Below the pieces are notes generated by a model. It was not told where the DNA came from and searched no databases. It was given only the letters and a program-made list of their open reading frames with translations. Made by a program: the position numbers and the translations under genes. Positions 8,229-16,119 of a DNA stretch of 64,000 bases are shown piece after piece. This DNA comes from Candidatus Gastranaerophilales bacterium. GTDB taxonomy: Bacteria > Cyanobacteriota > Vampirovibrionia > Gastranaerophilales > Gastranaerophilaceae. The DNA lies in the NCBI GenBank assembly GCA_944323135.1, contig CALURI010000005.1:1-64000 (forward strand). The letters are read 5' to 3'. Numbering within the stretch: the stretch's first letter is position 1; the number at the start of each line of letters is the position of its first letter.

Positions 8229-9248
8229 CTAATTAACCTTTCCTCTTAATTGTCCGCAAGCAGCATCAATATCTGCTCCGCGTTCTAATCTTACTGTAAC
8301 TTTTTTCCCTGATTGTTCCAAAAGAGATTTAAAACGCATTATAGAATTCCCTGAAGGTTTTTGATAGTCATTTTTTTCTGTAGGATTATACGGAATTAAA
8401 TTTATATTACATTTTAAATCATGCAGATATGCCACAAGTTCTTTTGCACTTTGAAGAGTATCATTCAAATCCTTAATTAAAAGATATTCTATCGTAATTC
8501 TTCTGCCTGTTTTTTCAATATAATTTTTCAAAGCCTTTTTAAGTTCCGGCATAGAATATTTATTCTCAATCTGCATTAGTTGTTTTCTTATTTCATGGTT
8601 TGGCGCATGCAAAGAAATTGCAAGAGTTGACTGCATATCTTCATCAGCAAGTCTTTCAATCCCGGGAATTATACCTGATGTTGAAACAGTTAAACGTCTT
8701 ACCCCTATTTGAAAATTCTCATTAAATATTTCCATTGCTTTTAAAACATTATCCAAATTTAAAAGCGGTTCTCCCTGTCCCATAAAAACAACATTCGTAA
8801 CTTTTAATCCTGTATCCCGCTGAATCATCAAAACTTGTTCAATAATTTCTTTATAAGTTAAATTTCTTATAAAACCTCGTTTTCCTGTCGCACAAAAAGA
8901 ACAATTAACTGCACATCCGACTTGGGAACTTACACAAGCAGTTAAATTTGCACGATTATCAAAACGCATCAAAACTGTTTCTACACACTCTCCGTCAGGA
9001 TATTCCAGAAGATATTTTAACGTCCCGTCACGACTTTCTTGCTTAACCTTTATTTTCGTATCCGTAACTGTTGCAATTTGTTTTAAATCTTCCCTAAATT
9101 TTACAGACAAATCAGTCATTTCATCAATACTTTTAACTGACTTTAAATAAATCCAATTATGAATTTGCCGTGCTCTGAATTTTGAAGCTTTAAGCTCATC
9201 CGTTATTTTTTCTATCTCTTTTAATGTTAACCCTGATAAAGTAATCAT
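8229..9248 (-). CDS. rlmN: dual-specificity 23S rRNA/tRNA methyltransferase RlmN
   Basis: This radical-SAM enzyme makes 2-methyladenosine at A2503 of 23S rRNA and A37 of some tRNAs. The 339-aa protein shows the CxxxCxxC iron-sulfur motif in CAVNCSFCATGKRGF, the GQGEPLLN segment and the C-terminal cysteine in DAACGQLRGK needed for the methyl transfer through a protein-methyl intermediate. It lies between the second CxxCxxCC gene and dtd in one operon. Confidence 0.96.
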   Translation of the reverse strand: MITLSGLTLKEIEKITDELKASKFRARQIHNWIYLKSVKSIDEMTDLSVKFREDLKQIATVTDTKIKVKQESRDGTLKYLLEYPDGECVETVLMRFDNRANLTACVSSQVGCAVNCSFCATGKRGFIRNLTYKEIIEQVLMIQRDTGLKVTNVVFMGQGEPLLNLDNVLKAMEIFNENFQIGVRRLTVSTSGIIPGIERLADEDMQSTLAISLHAPNHEIRKQLMQIENKYSMPELKKALKNYIEKTGRRITIEYLLIKDLNDTLQSAKELVAYLHDLKCNINLIPYNPTEKNDYQKPSGNSIMRFKSLLEQSGKKVTVRLERGADIDAACGQLRGKVN

Positions 9249-9284
9249 ATTTTAAATTAAATTTCCTTCCGGTTTTTAAGCCTT

Positions 9285-9965
9285 TTAACCGTTTGAAACA
9301 GGTATCTTCTGTTTATAATAATCTATTATCTCAACCATCGCATGAAGCATCATTGCAACAGGTTCTGCCATTTTACGCCACTCATAAAAACCGCAGGACT
9401 CAGGCAAAATACTTAACGGATTATCCGGAAAATCTCTGCATATTTGAGGACGATTTTCATAATCAGAACATCTTTTGCAATCATTAAGTTTTGGACAATG
9501 ATAGAAATAAACAGCTTCATCTACACTGCTATCTAAAAGTTTTATATATTGAGGATAAATTTTCCTTGCGTCTTCCTTTGATTTATAAGGGACAAAAATT
9601 TCAGTAAATTGTGCCGCAAATTTATCACCATTTTGAGCTCTTTTTTTTAATTCTTCATAAGAAAACTCTGAACAAGCTAAATTACAACAAGTAGCACAAC
9701 CTTTGCAAGAATAGTTTTCCCTTAATTTTAAAATTTCTTTCCATTTTCTGTATATTTCATGCGAAATATCATTTTCAAACATATCTAAAACAGCAAGTTG
9801 CCACTGCTCACCTTTAGAATTTTTATCAAATCTGTCAAAAATATCACCCTCCAAACCTTGAGGCTTTATTTCTTCAACACGTTCCTTTATCGCATCTGAT
9901 GACTTGATAAAAATTTCTCGATACATCTGCTTCATATTATTAACAGTATCTTTTAAGCTATCCAT
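9285..9965 (-). CDS. YkgJ-type cysteine-cluster protein (second paralogue)
   Basis: The 226-aa product has CKGCATCC at about residue 92 followed by spaced cysteines in YHCPKLNDCKRCSDYENRPQICRDFP. It shares layout and spacing with the gene at 3336-3917, including the stretch before the FVPYKS/FVPFSS element, so the two are paralogues. The extra N-terminal helical part, about 85 residues, is absent from the shorter one. The family is thought to bind zinc or iron, without a known reaction. It leads the operon with rlmN and dtd. Confidence 0.78.
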   Translation of the reverse strand: MDSLKDTVNNMKQMYREIFIKSSDAIKERVEEIKPQGLEGDIFDRFDKNSKGEQWQLAVLDMFENDISHEIYRKWKEILKLRENYSCKGCATCCNLACSEFSYEELKKRAQNGDKFAAQFTEIFVPYKSKEDARKIYPQYIKLLDSSVDEAVYFYHCPKLNDCKRCSDYENRPQICRDFPDNPLSILPESCGFYEWRKMAEPVAMMLHAMVEIIDYYKQKIPVSNG

Positions 9966-10072
9966 AGCTATATGATAACATGAATTTTTTAAGGATTGTA
10001 AATTTTTTTTCTAAAATAACAAAAAAATTTAGTTTTCAATTTAAAATGTGTATACAAAAGAGGATGGTTTTT

Positions 10073-10744
10073 ATGAAAATTTCTGCAATTGGGCCTCATA
10101 TATATTTTAACAATTCTGAAAAAAATTATAAAGAAACTGTTAAAGAAAAAAAAGATATGACTGTTAAACTTGCAATTGGAACAGCTATTGCAGGTGCAGG
10201 ATTACTTGCAGTTTATTATATAACCAAAAAACCTAAAAAAACGACTCCAAAAGACATAAATACAAATTCCTCATCCTTAAAAGAAATTTCAAACCGTGTT
10301 CAAGAAGCGAGCAAAACAATTATCAAAAAAAATGGGCTGACAATTATAAAAAATAGAAGCTATAACGGGACAACAGAAAAAATTGAAAAATCATTCTATA
10401 ACAAAAATGGTAAAAAAATAAGAAAACAACAAGTTGTAACTGAACTTATATATACCAACAAAATTCCAACAGAATACAAAAGGACAATAACCAACTTTAA
10501 AGACGACAAACGAACAACACAAAGGATATCATATTTAACATTTGATGAAAAATCAAGAAAAACAACTAGTAACGGTAAAAATATATATTATTTCTACGAC
10601 TCAAATGAACCAAATAAAATAATAGCACATGCCTTTTCTACAAATGACGGGAAATACCTTTTGAAACTTGAAAATGACAAAGATTTCAAAAAAGAATTTT
10701 CCGACATCGAAAATATTAATAAATGGGTTAAAAGCAAGATTTAA
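10073..10744 (+). CDS. membrane-anchored protein of unknown function
   Basis: About 223 aa from the ATG at 10073, preceded by AAGAGGA. An upstream in-frame ATG at 9980 has no ribosome site and would add 31 residues. The N-terminus MKISAIGPHIYFNNSEKN resembles those of the genes at 50132 and 58733. A single hydrophobic segment, VKLAIGTAIAGAGLLAVYYI, lies near residue 30 and is followed by a lysine-rich polar domain. The repeated pattern of basic and aromatic residues (for example SYNGTTEKIEKSFYNKNG) resembles short repeats of the MORN-like or YD-like kind, but I cannot assign it. Confidence 0.6.
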   Translation: MKISAIGPHIYFNNSEKNYKETVKEKKDMTVKLAIGTAIAGAGLLAVYYITKKPKKTTPKDINTNSSSLKEISNRVQEASKTIIKKNGLTIIKNRSYNGTTEKIEKSFYNKNGKKIRKQQVVTELIYTNKIPTEYKRTITNFKDDKRTTQRISYLTFDEKSRKTTSNGKNIYYFYDSNEPNKIIAHAFSTNDGKYLLKLENDKDFKKEFSDIENINKWVKSKI

Positions 10745-10766
10745 AAACTTTTAATTACAAATTTAC

Positions 10767-11771
10767 CTACGAAATATCCCATCTTCCGCAAGTCCCGCCC
10801 CAGCGTGCAATAATATTACCTTTAATATCTTTTATTTTATCAACATGGTGAATATCATCTCCGCCTTCTACAATTGTAATTACCTCACAATTATTTGAGC
10901 AACCAGTACAATCACAAGTTATTGAATGGAAGTTCATTTCTCCGACTTCCCAACCCTTGAAAGTTGTATGAGCATCAGTATATTGATGATTTTCCATTGC
11001 AAGTAAAGCAGCCCCTATTGCTCCCATTGTCTGGTGGTGATCAGGAACAACAACCTTATGTCCTAAAGCTTCTTCAAAAGCCTTTACCATACCTGAATTT
11101 GTAGCCACACCGCCTTGGAAAGAAAATACAGGTAAAAGCTCTTTACCTAAAGCAAGGTTAGCAAGATAATTACGAACGAGAGCCTGGCATAAACCATATA
11201 ACAAATCTTCAACAGGATAACCAAGCTGTTGTTTATGAATCAAATCACTTTCGGCAAATACACCGCAGCGACCTGCTATACGAGCAGGATTTTCAGATTT
11301 TAATGCAGTATCACCAAATTGTTCAATAGGAACATTTAATCTTTGCGCTTGATGATCAAGAAAACTGCCAGTACCGGCTGCACAAACTGTATTCATTGCA
11401 AAATCAGTTACAATACCATCTCTCATTATAATAATTTTACTGTCTTGCCCGCCGATTTCAAGAATTGTTTGAACTCCCGGAACATTAATACTTGCAGCAA
11501 CTGCATGAGCTGTAATTTCATTTTTTATAATATCAGCACCAACTAAAGCACCTGCCAAGTTACGACCTGAACCTGTTGTACCGACACCCATTACATCATA
11601 ATCTGTAAGTTTTTTTGCGTAAAGTTCATTCAAGCCCTTCTGCACAGCCATAACAGGTTTGCCCGCAGTTCTGAGCATGTAACTGTCAACATATTTTCCT
11701 TTTTCATCAACTAATGCTAATTTTGTTGTTACTGAACCAACATCTATCCCTAAATATACTGTTAAACTCAT
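10767..11771 (-). CDS. 2-hydroxyacyl-CoA dehydratase activase-like ATPase (BadF/BcrA family)
   Basis: The 334-aa protein belongs to the ASKHA-fold activator family, which uses ATP to push an electron from a [4Fe-4S] cluster into 2-hydroxyacyl-CoA dehydratases or benzoyl-CoA reductases. GIDVGSVTTKLALVD is the phosphate-binding loop, and the cysteines in NTVCAAGTG and AGRCGVF bind the bridging cluster. The C-terminus adds CDCTGCSNNCE and GGTCGRWD, which in other bacteria link the activator to a DUF2229-type domain inside one very large protein. Here the gene stops after this linker and no dehydratase subunit lies nearby, so its partner must be elsewhere. Confidence 0.88.
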   Translation of the reverse strand: MSLTVYLGIDVGSVTTKLALVDEKGKYVDSYMLRTAGKPVMAVQKGLNELYAKKLTDYDVMGVGTTGSGRNLAGALVGADIIKNEITAHAVAASINVPGVQTILEIGGQDSKIIIMRDGIVTDFAMNTVCAAGTGSFLDHQAQRLNVPIEQFGDTALKSENPARIAGRCGVFAESDLIHKQQLGYPVEDLLYGLCQALVRNYLANLALGKELLPVFSFQGGVATNSGMVKAFEEALGHKVVVPDHHQTMGAIGAALLAMENHQYTDAHTTFKGWEVGEMNFHSITCDCTGCSNNCEVITIVEGGDDIHHVDKIKDIKGNIIARWGGTCGRWDIS

Positions 11772-11838
11772 GTTTTATACTTCCTTATGTGCTTATTTAA
11801 TATAATTATAATAACACAAACAAAATAAAAAGAGATTA

Positions 11839-12064
11839 TCAATATATTAGCCTCAATGGATAATTTTTAGGAATTTTCCAACCATTATATTGAATAATCG
11901 CGGTACAATAAACACGATTAGTAATACTCGTACTATTTGAAAGACATTTATTATACAATGAAGATAAATTTCCGTCCCATCCATATTTATAAGGTTCAAA
12001 ACCCTTATTTAAATGAAAAAACTCCCCCCCCCCCGGTATTCAAAATTTTTACAAATCTTTCCAT
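11839..12064 (-). pseudogene. broken prepilin-like gene: leader, G11 tract, C-terminal remnant
   Basis: On the minus strand, GGAG and ATG (12064) start a leader MERFVKILNTGGG that enters an 11-G run. As sequenced the frame ends after 19 codons at 12005. With 10 G it would continue through KYGWDGNLSSLYNKC and CTAIIQYNGWKIPKNYP to a stop at 11839, giving 74 aa. The second half closely matches the C-terminus of the prepilin at 55118-55933 (CTAIIQRNGWKIPKNYP). The FTLAEVL helix and middle of the pilin are missing. It is either a deletion remnant or a silent cassette. Confidence 0.75.
12024..12034. repeat. homopolymer tract C11 (G11 on the coding strand)
   Basis: Eleven C on the plus strand sit within the leader of the prepilin remnant, followed by GGTATTCAAAATTTTTACAAATC, which resembles the flank of the tracts at 35768 and 43725. 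A run of this length is expected to slip during replication. Confidence 0.85.
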
Positions 12065-12085
12065 AACTTACTCCTTTCTTGTATA

Positions 12086-12123
12086 AAGAAACGACCGCAC
12101 TTTTTCAAGTGCGGTCGTTTCTT
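12086..12123. terminator. strong intrinsic terminator after hppA
   Basis: GAAACGACCGCACTT and its exact complement form a 15 to 17-bp stem around the loop TTTC, with T-rich DNA on both sides. It ends hppA, whose stop is 22 nt away. It also separates hppA from the prepilin remnant. Confidence 0.9.
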
Positions 12124-12145
12124 ATTTTTGAAATCTTGCTCAATC

Positions 12146-14575
12146 CTATTTAGCAGATTTTGAAGGTATTCTCATTGCATAGAATGAACGGACAACGAAC
12201 ACTAATGCAATTATTAAGAATATCCATCCTGCGATTGGAGCAACACATCTAAAGTTTTCAGAAATTGCAATTTCCATAGCCAGTAACCCGAATAATGTTG
12301 TAAATTTGATAATCGGGTTCATAGCAACTGAAGATGTATCTTTAAAAGGATCACCAACAGTATCACCTACAACTGTAGCTTCATGAAGCGGTGTACCTTT
12401 TTCTGCCAAATCAACTTCAACAATTTTCTTAGCATTATCCCAACATCCGCCTGCATTTGCCATAAATACAGCTTGGAATAAACCAAATACGGCAATTGCA
12501 ATCAAGTAGCTTACAAAGAATGCTACAGGTGATGATGTTAAGCAGTTTGGAGCTGATAAACATGCAAATGCGAGAGCAAATGCAAACAATGCGATAAAGA
12601 TATTAATCATACCTTTTTGAGCATATTGAGTACAAATTTTTACAACTTCTTTTGAATTTGAAACATTTGCACTCTTAGAATCAGCATCACCGAGTTTGAT
12701 GTTATCTTTAATATATTCAGTTGCAGAATATGCACCTGTTGTTACAGCCTGCATAGAAGCACCTGAGAACCAATAGATAACTGCACCACCTGATAAGAAA
12801 CCAAGTAATGTATATGGATTTAATACGTTCAAAATCATTTCAGGTTCAATACCCAAAGTTGTTTTAATAACCAAAATCAATGAGAAAATCATTGTTGTAG
12901 CACCAACAACAGCTGTACCGATTAATACAGGTTTTGAAGTTGCTTTAAATGTATTTCCTGCACCGTCATTTTCTTCTAAGTATTTTTTAGCGTTATCAAA
13001 ATCAGGTTTGAAACCGTATTCTTTTTCAATTTCTTCGCCAACATTTGGAATATCTTCAATTAAAGATAATTCATAAACTGATTGAGCATTATCTGTTACA
13101 GGTCCGTAAGAGTCAACGGCAATAGTAACAGGTCCCATACCCAAGAAACCGAATGCAACAAGCCCAAATGCAAATACAGATGGGTAAATCATAACAGCTT
13201 CAGGAATATGAGTAGATGCAACATAAGCAAGTCCCATCAATAATACGATAACCATACCAATCCAGAATGCTGAGAAGTTACCTGCAACAATACCAGAAAG
13301 GATTGTTAAAGATGCACCGCCTTCACGTGATGCAGTAACAACTTCTTCTGTATGTTTAGCCTTTGGAGAAGTAAATATTTTAGTAAATTCAGGAATCAAA
13401 GCTGCGCCTAATGTACCGCAAGAAATGATTGTAGATAATACTAACCATAATTTACCGCCCATATCAGCTAATAACCAGTGGCTTACACCGAAAGTCATAG
13501 CAATTGAAAGGATTGAAGTTAACCAAACAAGGTTAGTTAACGGTTTTTCAAAATCAAATTTTTCTGTTTTAGCAGCATAGAATTTATCAACTACACCGTT
13601 AATCCAGTATGCTAGAACAGATGTTACAATCATCAAGAATCTCATAACGAAAATCCAAGTTAATAATTGAACCTGATTAGCTTCACCTGCAACAGCAAGT
13701 AAAATAAATGAAACAAGAGCAACACCCGTTACACCGTATGTTTCAAAACCGTCAGCAGTAGGGCCTACAGAATCGCCTGCATTATCACCGGTACAATCAG
13801 CAATTACACCTGGGTTTCTAGGATCATCTTCTTTAATACCGAATTGAATTTTCATCAAGTCAGAACCGATATCGGCAATTTTTGTAAAAATACCGCCTGC
13901 GACACGAAGAGCAGAAGCACCTAAAGATTCACCGATTGCAAAACCGATAAAACAAGCACCCGCAATTTCTCCAGGTACAAATAACAAAATTGTCAACATC
14001 AAAATAAGTTCAACAGATACAAGGCAAACACCAATTGACATACCTGCTTTCAAAGGAATATTCAAAATATTTAAAGGATTTCCTTTTAAAGAAACAAAAG
14101 CAGTTCTTGCATTTGCTAAAGTATTCATTCTGATACCGAACCAAGCAACTGCATAAGATCCTAAAATACCGATTACAGACCATGCCAGAATAATCAAAAC
14201 ATTTTTCAAAGGCATATGTTGTAAATAACCGAAGTAAAATGCGATACATAGACCAATTAATACTTCCAATACAAGTAAAAATTTACCTTGTTGAATTAAG
14301 TAAGTTTTACAAGTTTCAAAAATTGTGTTTCCCACTTCAGCCATAGCTTTGTGAACATCCAATTTCTTAATTCTAAAAAATTCAATAAATCCAAATATCA
14401 AACCGACAACAGAAATTGCAATTCCGATTAACAAATAGTTAAAGAAACTGCCATTTACGTCTCTGATACTTGGAACAACCAAATCTGCTTCGCTTGCAAG
14501 TACAGGCGAAACACCCATTAGCAATGTAGCAAAAAGAGCCATCAATGCTTTTGGAGAAGTCAACTTTTTAATCAT
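12146..14575 (-). CDS. hppA: membrane-bound inorganic pyrophosphatase (ion pump) HppA
   Basis: HppA hydrolyses PPi and pumps H+ or Na+ across the membrane. The protein is about 809 aa, with roughly 16 hydrophobic segments. The pyrophosphate site shows EDDPRNPGVIADCTGDNAGD and TADGFETYG; further on come ITDNAQ-like GPVTDNAQ and DTVGDPFKDT. The segment GNTFKATSK has Lys where K+-dependent enzymes have Ala (GNTTAA), which points to a K+-independent type. The N-terminus reads like a signal peptide (SPKALMALFATLLMGVSPVLAS). The ATG at 14575 has AGGAGAG upstream; a longer frame to 14641 lacks one and overlaps the promoter. Confidence 0.95.
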   Translation of the reverse strand: MIKKLTSPKALMALFATLLMGVSPVLASEADLVVPSIRDVNGSFFNYLLIGIAISVVGLIFGFIEFFRIKKLDVHKAMAEVGNTIFETCKTYLIQQGKFLLVLEVLIGLCIAFYFGYLQHMPLKNVLIILAWSVIGILGSYAVAWFGIRMNTLANARTAFVSLKGNPLNILNIPLKAGMSIGVCLVSVELILMLTILLFVPGEIAGACFIGFAIGESLGASALRVAGGIFTKIADIGSDLMKIQFGIKEDDPRNPGVIADCTGDNAGDSVGPTADGFETYGVTGVALVSFILLAVAGEANQVQLLTWIFVMRFLMIVTSVLAYWINGVVDKFYAAKTEKFDFEKPLTNLVWLTSILSIAMTFGVSHWLLADMGGKLWLVLSTIISCGTLGAALIPEFTKIFTSPKAKHTEEVVTASREGGASLTILSGIVAGNFSAFWIGMVIVLLMGLAYVASTHIPEAVMIYPSVFAFGLVAFGFLGMGPVTIAVDSYGPVTDNAQSVYELSLIEDIPNVGEEIEKEYGFKPDFDNAKKYLEENDGAGNTFKATSKPVLIGTAVVGATTMIFSLILVIKTTLGIEPEMILNVLNPYTLLGFLSGGAVIYWFSGASMQAVTTGAYSATEYIKDNIKLGDADSKSANVSNSKEVVKICTQYAQKGMINIFIALFAFALAFACLSAPNCLTSSPVAFFVSYLIAIAVFGLFQAVFMANAGGCWDNAKKIVEVDLAEKGTPLHEATVVGDTVGDPFKDTSSVAMNPIIKFTTLFGLLAMEIAISENFRCVAPIAGWIFLIIALVFVVRSFYAMRIPSKSAK

Positions 14576-14629
14576 AATCTCTCCTTCACTAAAATAAGTT
14601 GTCCTACTACTAATAAACTTAATAGTAAT

Positions 14630-14657
14630 ATTATAAAACAAATTAAAATATTTACAA
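14630..14657 (-). promoter_or_regulatory. hppA promoter
   Basis: On the minus strand TTGTAA (14657-14652), a 16-nt spacer and TATAAT (14635-14630) lie 55 nt before the ATG at 14575. This placement also excludes the longer hppA start at 14641. Confidence 0.6.
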
Positions 14658-14689
14658 TAATGTAAAGAAAAAACACATTAAATTATAAA

Positions 14690-15574
14690 TTAATACAAGT
14701 AAACATCTTCCAACAATTTAATTTCAAATTCGCTTCCGGCTGGAATTGAAATACGTCCGCCTTTAGAAAATAATGCAAAAACAGGTGACCCGACAAGATT
14801 TACGGCATACACAACCATACCTGTTACAACCGGAATCGGGGAAATTAATATCCCGACAGGATTGTCAGCAAGTTTTGAAGATGTTCTTCGTGTTTTTTTG
14901 TAAAAATTTTCACCTTTATCAATCTGTTTTGCAACCCCGTTCCAATAACTGCGTTTCCCTTTCATATTATTAAAAAATATCTTTTTCATATTGGCTTTTG
15001 TAATTTTTCCATGCACACTTCTTGTCTGTCCATTTACAGTAATACTATCAACCATAAGAACAACAAGTCCTCCATTCCCGCTCATTTGTGGCTGATGAGA
15101 ATCTTCTACAACTGCCGTAAATTTTGTACCTGCAGGAACTGTAATATATCTTTGTGTAACGGGTTTTACAGATGAAAAAGAAACCCTTGCACCTTCATGT
15201 AAATAATCTGAAATTACAGAATTTGATTTAACTCTGAATTTTGTTCCTTTTTTAATTCTTATCGCTGTAGATTTATCATATTTATATTCATTTTGAAAAC
15301 TTTTAACTCCAAGCTGTGGTTTTGCTTCCTGAGAGACAGGTAATGTCTTAGGCGGTGCAGAAGGCTGAGGTTGAGTTGTTTTTACAGGTTGCGATGTCTG
15401 CACAGATTGAGAAGGAGAAGTTCTAGGCAAACTTGGAAGAGTTTGTTCAAGTTTTGACGGGTCATAAGTCCTTCTTATTTCATCGTCAACAGAAGTATCA
15501 AGCTCCAATGCAAAAACAGGAGTTGCCAATAACAAAAAAATTATAAATATTGTACTAATATTTTTTACGAACAT
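14690..15574 (-). CDS. exported proline-rich protein of unknown function
   Basis: The 294-aa product begins with a signal peptide ending PVFALEL. Residues about 40-90 are Ser/Thr/Pro/Gln-rich and probably disordered. The rest is beta-rich and ends in the hydrophobic segment VVTGMVVYAVNLVGSPVFALF followed by IPAGSEFEIKLLEDVYLY. The repeated IPAGSEF/VPAGTKF motif resembles the last strands of periplasmic secretion-channel domains, but I would not name a family. Its start overlaps the upstream gene by 20 nt, so the pair is coupled. Confidence 0.6.
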   Translation of the reverse strand: MFVKNISTIFIIFLLLATPVFALELDTSVDDEIRRTYDPSKLEQTLPSLPRTSPSQSVQTSQPVKTTQPQPSAPPKTLPVSQEAKPQLGVKSFQNEYKYDKSTAIRIKKGTKFRVKSNSVISDYLHEGARVSFSSVKPVTQRYITVPAGTKFTAVVEDSHQPQMSGNGGLVVLMVDSITVNGQTRSVHGKITKANMKKIFFNNMKGKRSYWNGVAKQIDKGENFYKKTRRTSSKLADNPVGILISPIPVVTGMVVYAVNLVGSPVFALFSKGGRISIPAGSEFEIKLLEDVYLY

Positions 15575-16112
15575 TTTCTATACGCGTCCTTACGAAACCA
15601 TACAATTCATCAATATTCACATCCGTTCCTGATACAGGGTATGAAAAAGTATTTTTTTCTTGTAATGAAGCCAAAAATTTCTGAAACATATTATAATTTC
15701 TTCTTAGATATTTAGCACAACGAGCTTTTACCTTAATTCTTAAAAGCACAGTTCCATGAATATTATATAAATAAGCCTTTAATATATCATTCCATTCAAC
15801 AAATCCCTCAGGTAAAATAATCCCCGTTTCACTTATTGTAAAAATCAAAGGATTTTTTATATATTTAAACAAAGACAAAGAGCCTAAAATTGTAAAAAAG
15901 CAAACACTAAACCAACCCAAAATGTAATAAGTAATAGGATTAGAAAAGCAATAACGCCTTGGATTAAGACTACAACTCACAGCTAAATTATCAGCATTTA
16001 AAATAATATACAAAGCGACTATAGTAAAACCAATAACAGCCAAAGACATAAAAATTAAATGCTTTTTTGTGTAACTAATCTTAAATTCCTTGATTTCACT
16101 GCTTTTTTCCAT
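15555..16112 (-). CDS. small inner-membrane protein with PH-like domain
   Basis: The 185-aa product has two hydrophobic helices, one near residue 20-38 (FMSLAVIGFTIVALYIIL) and one near 67-85 (YYILGWFSVCFFTILGSL). They are followed by a cytoplasmic-looking domain with FTISETGIILPEGFVEWNDILKA, which resembles bacterial PH-like (bPH) domains. Two cysteines lie between the helices (SCSLNPRRYCFSNP). AGGAT precedes the ATG and the gene lies 7 nt after the oxidoreductase gene. Function unknown. Confidence 0.6.
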   Translation of the reverse strand: MEKSSEIKEFKISYTKKHLIFMSLAVIGFTIVALYIILNADNLAVSCSLNPRRYCFSNPITYYILGWFSVCFFTILGSLSLFKYIKNPLIFTISETGIILPEGFVEWNDILKAYLYNIHGTVLLRIKVKARCAKYLRRNYNMFQKFLASLQEKNTFSYPVSGTDVNIDELYGFVRTRIENVRKKY

Positions 16113-16119
16113 ATTAATC

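Noticed and set aside
14690-15574. VirB10/TrbI-type secretion protein
   Set aside because: Beta-rich IPAGSEF-like strands are suggestive, but the rest and the neighbourhood do not support a type IV secretion system.
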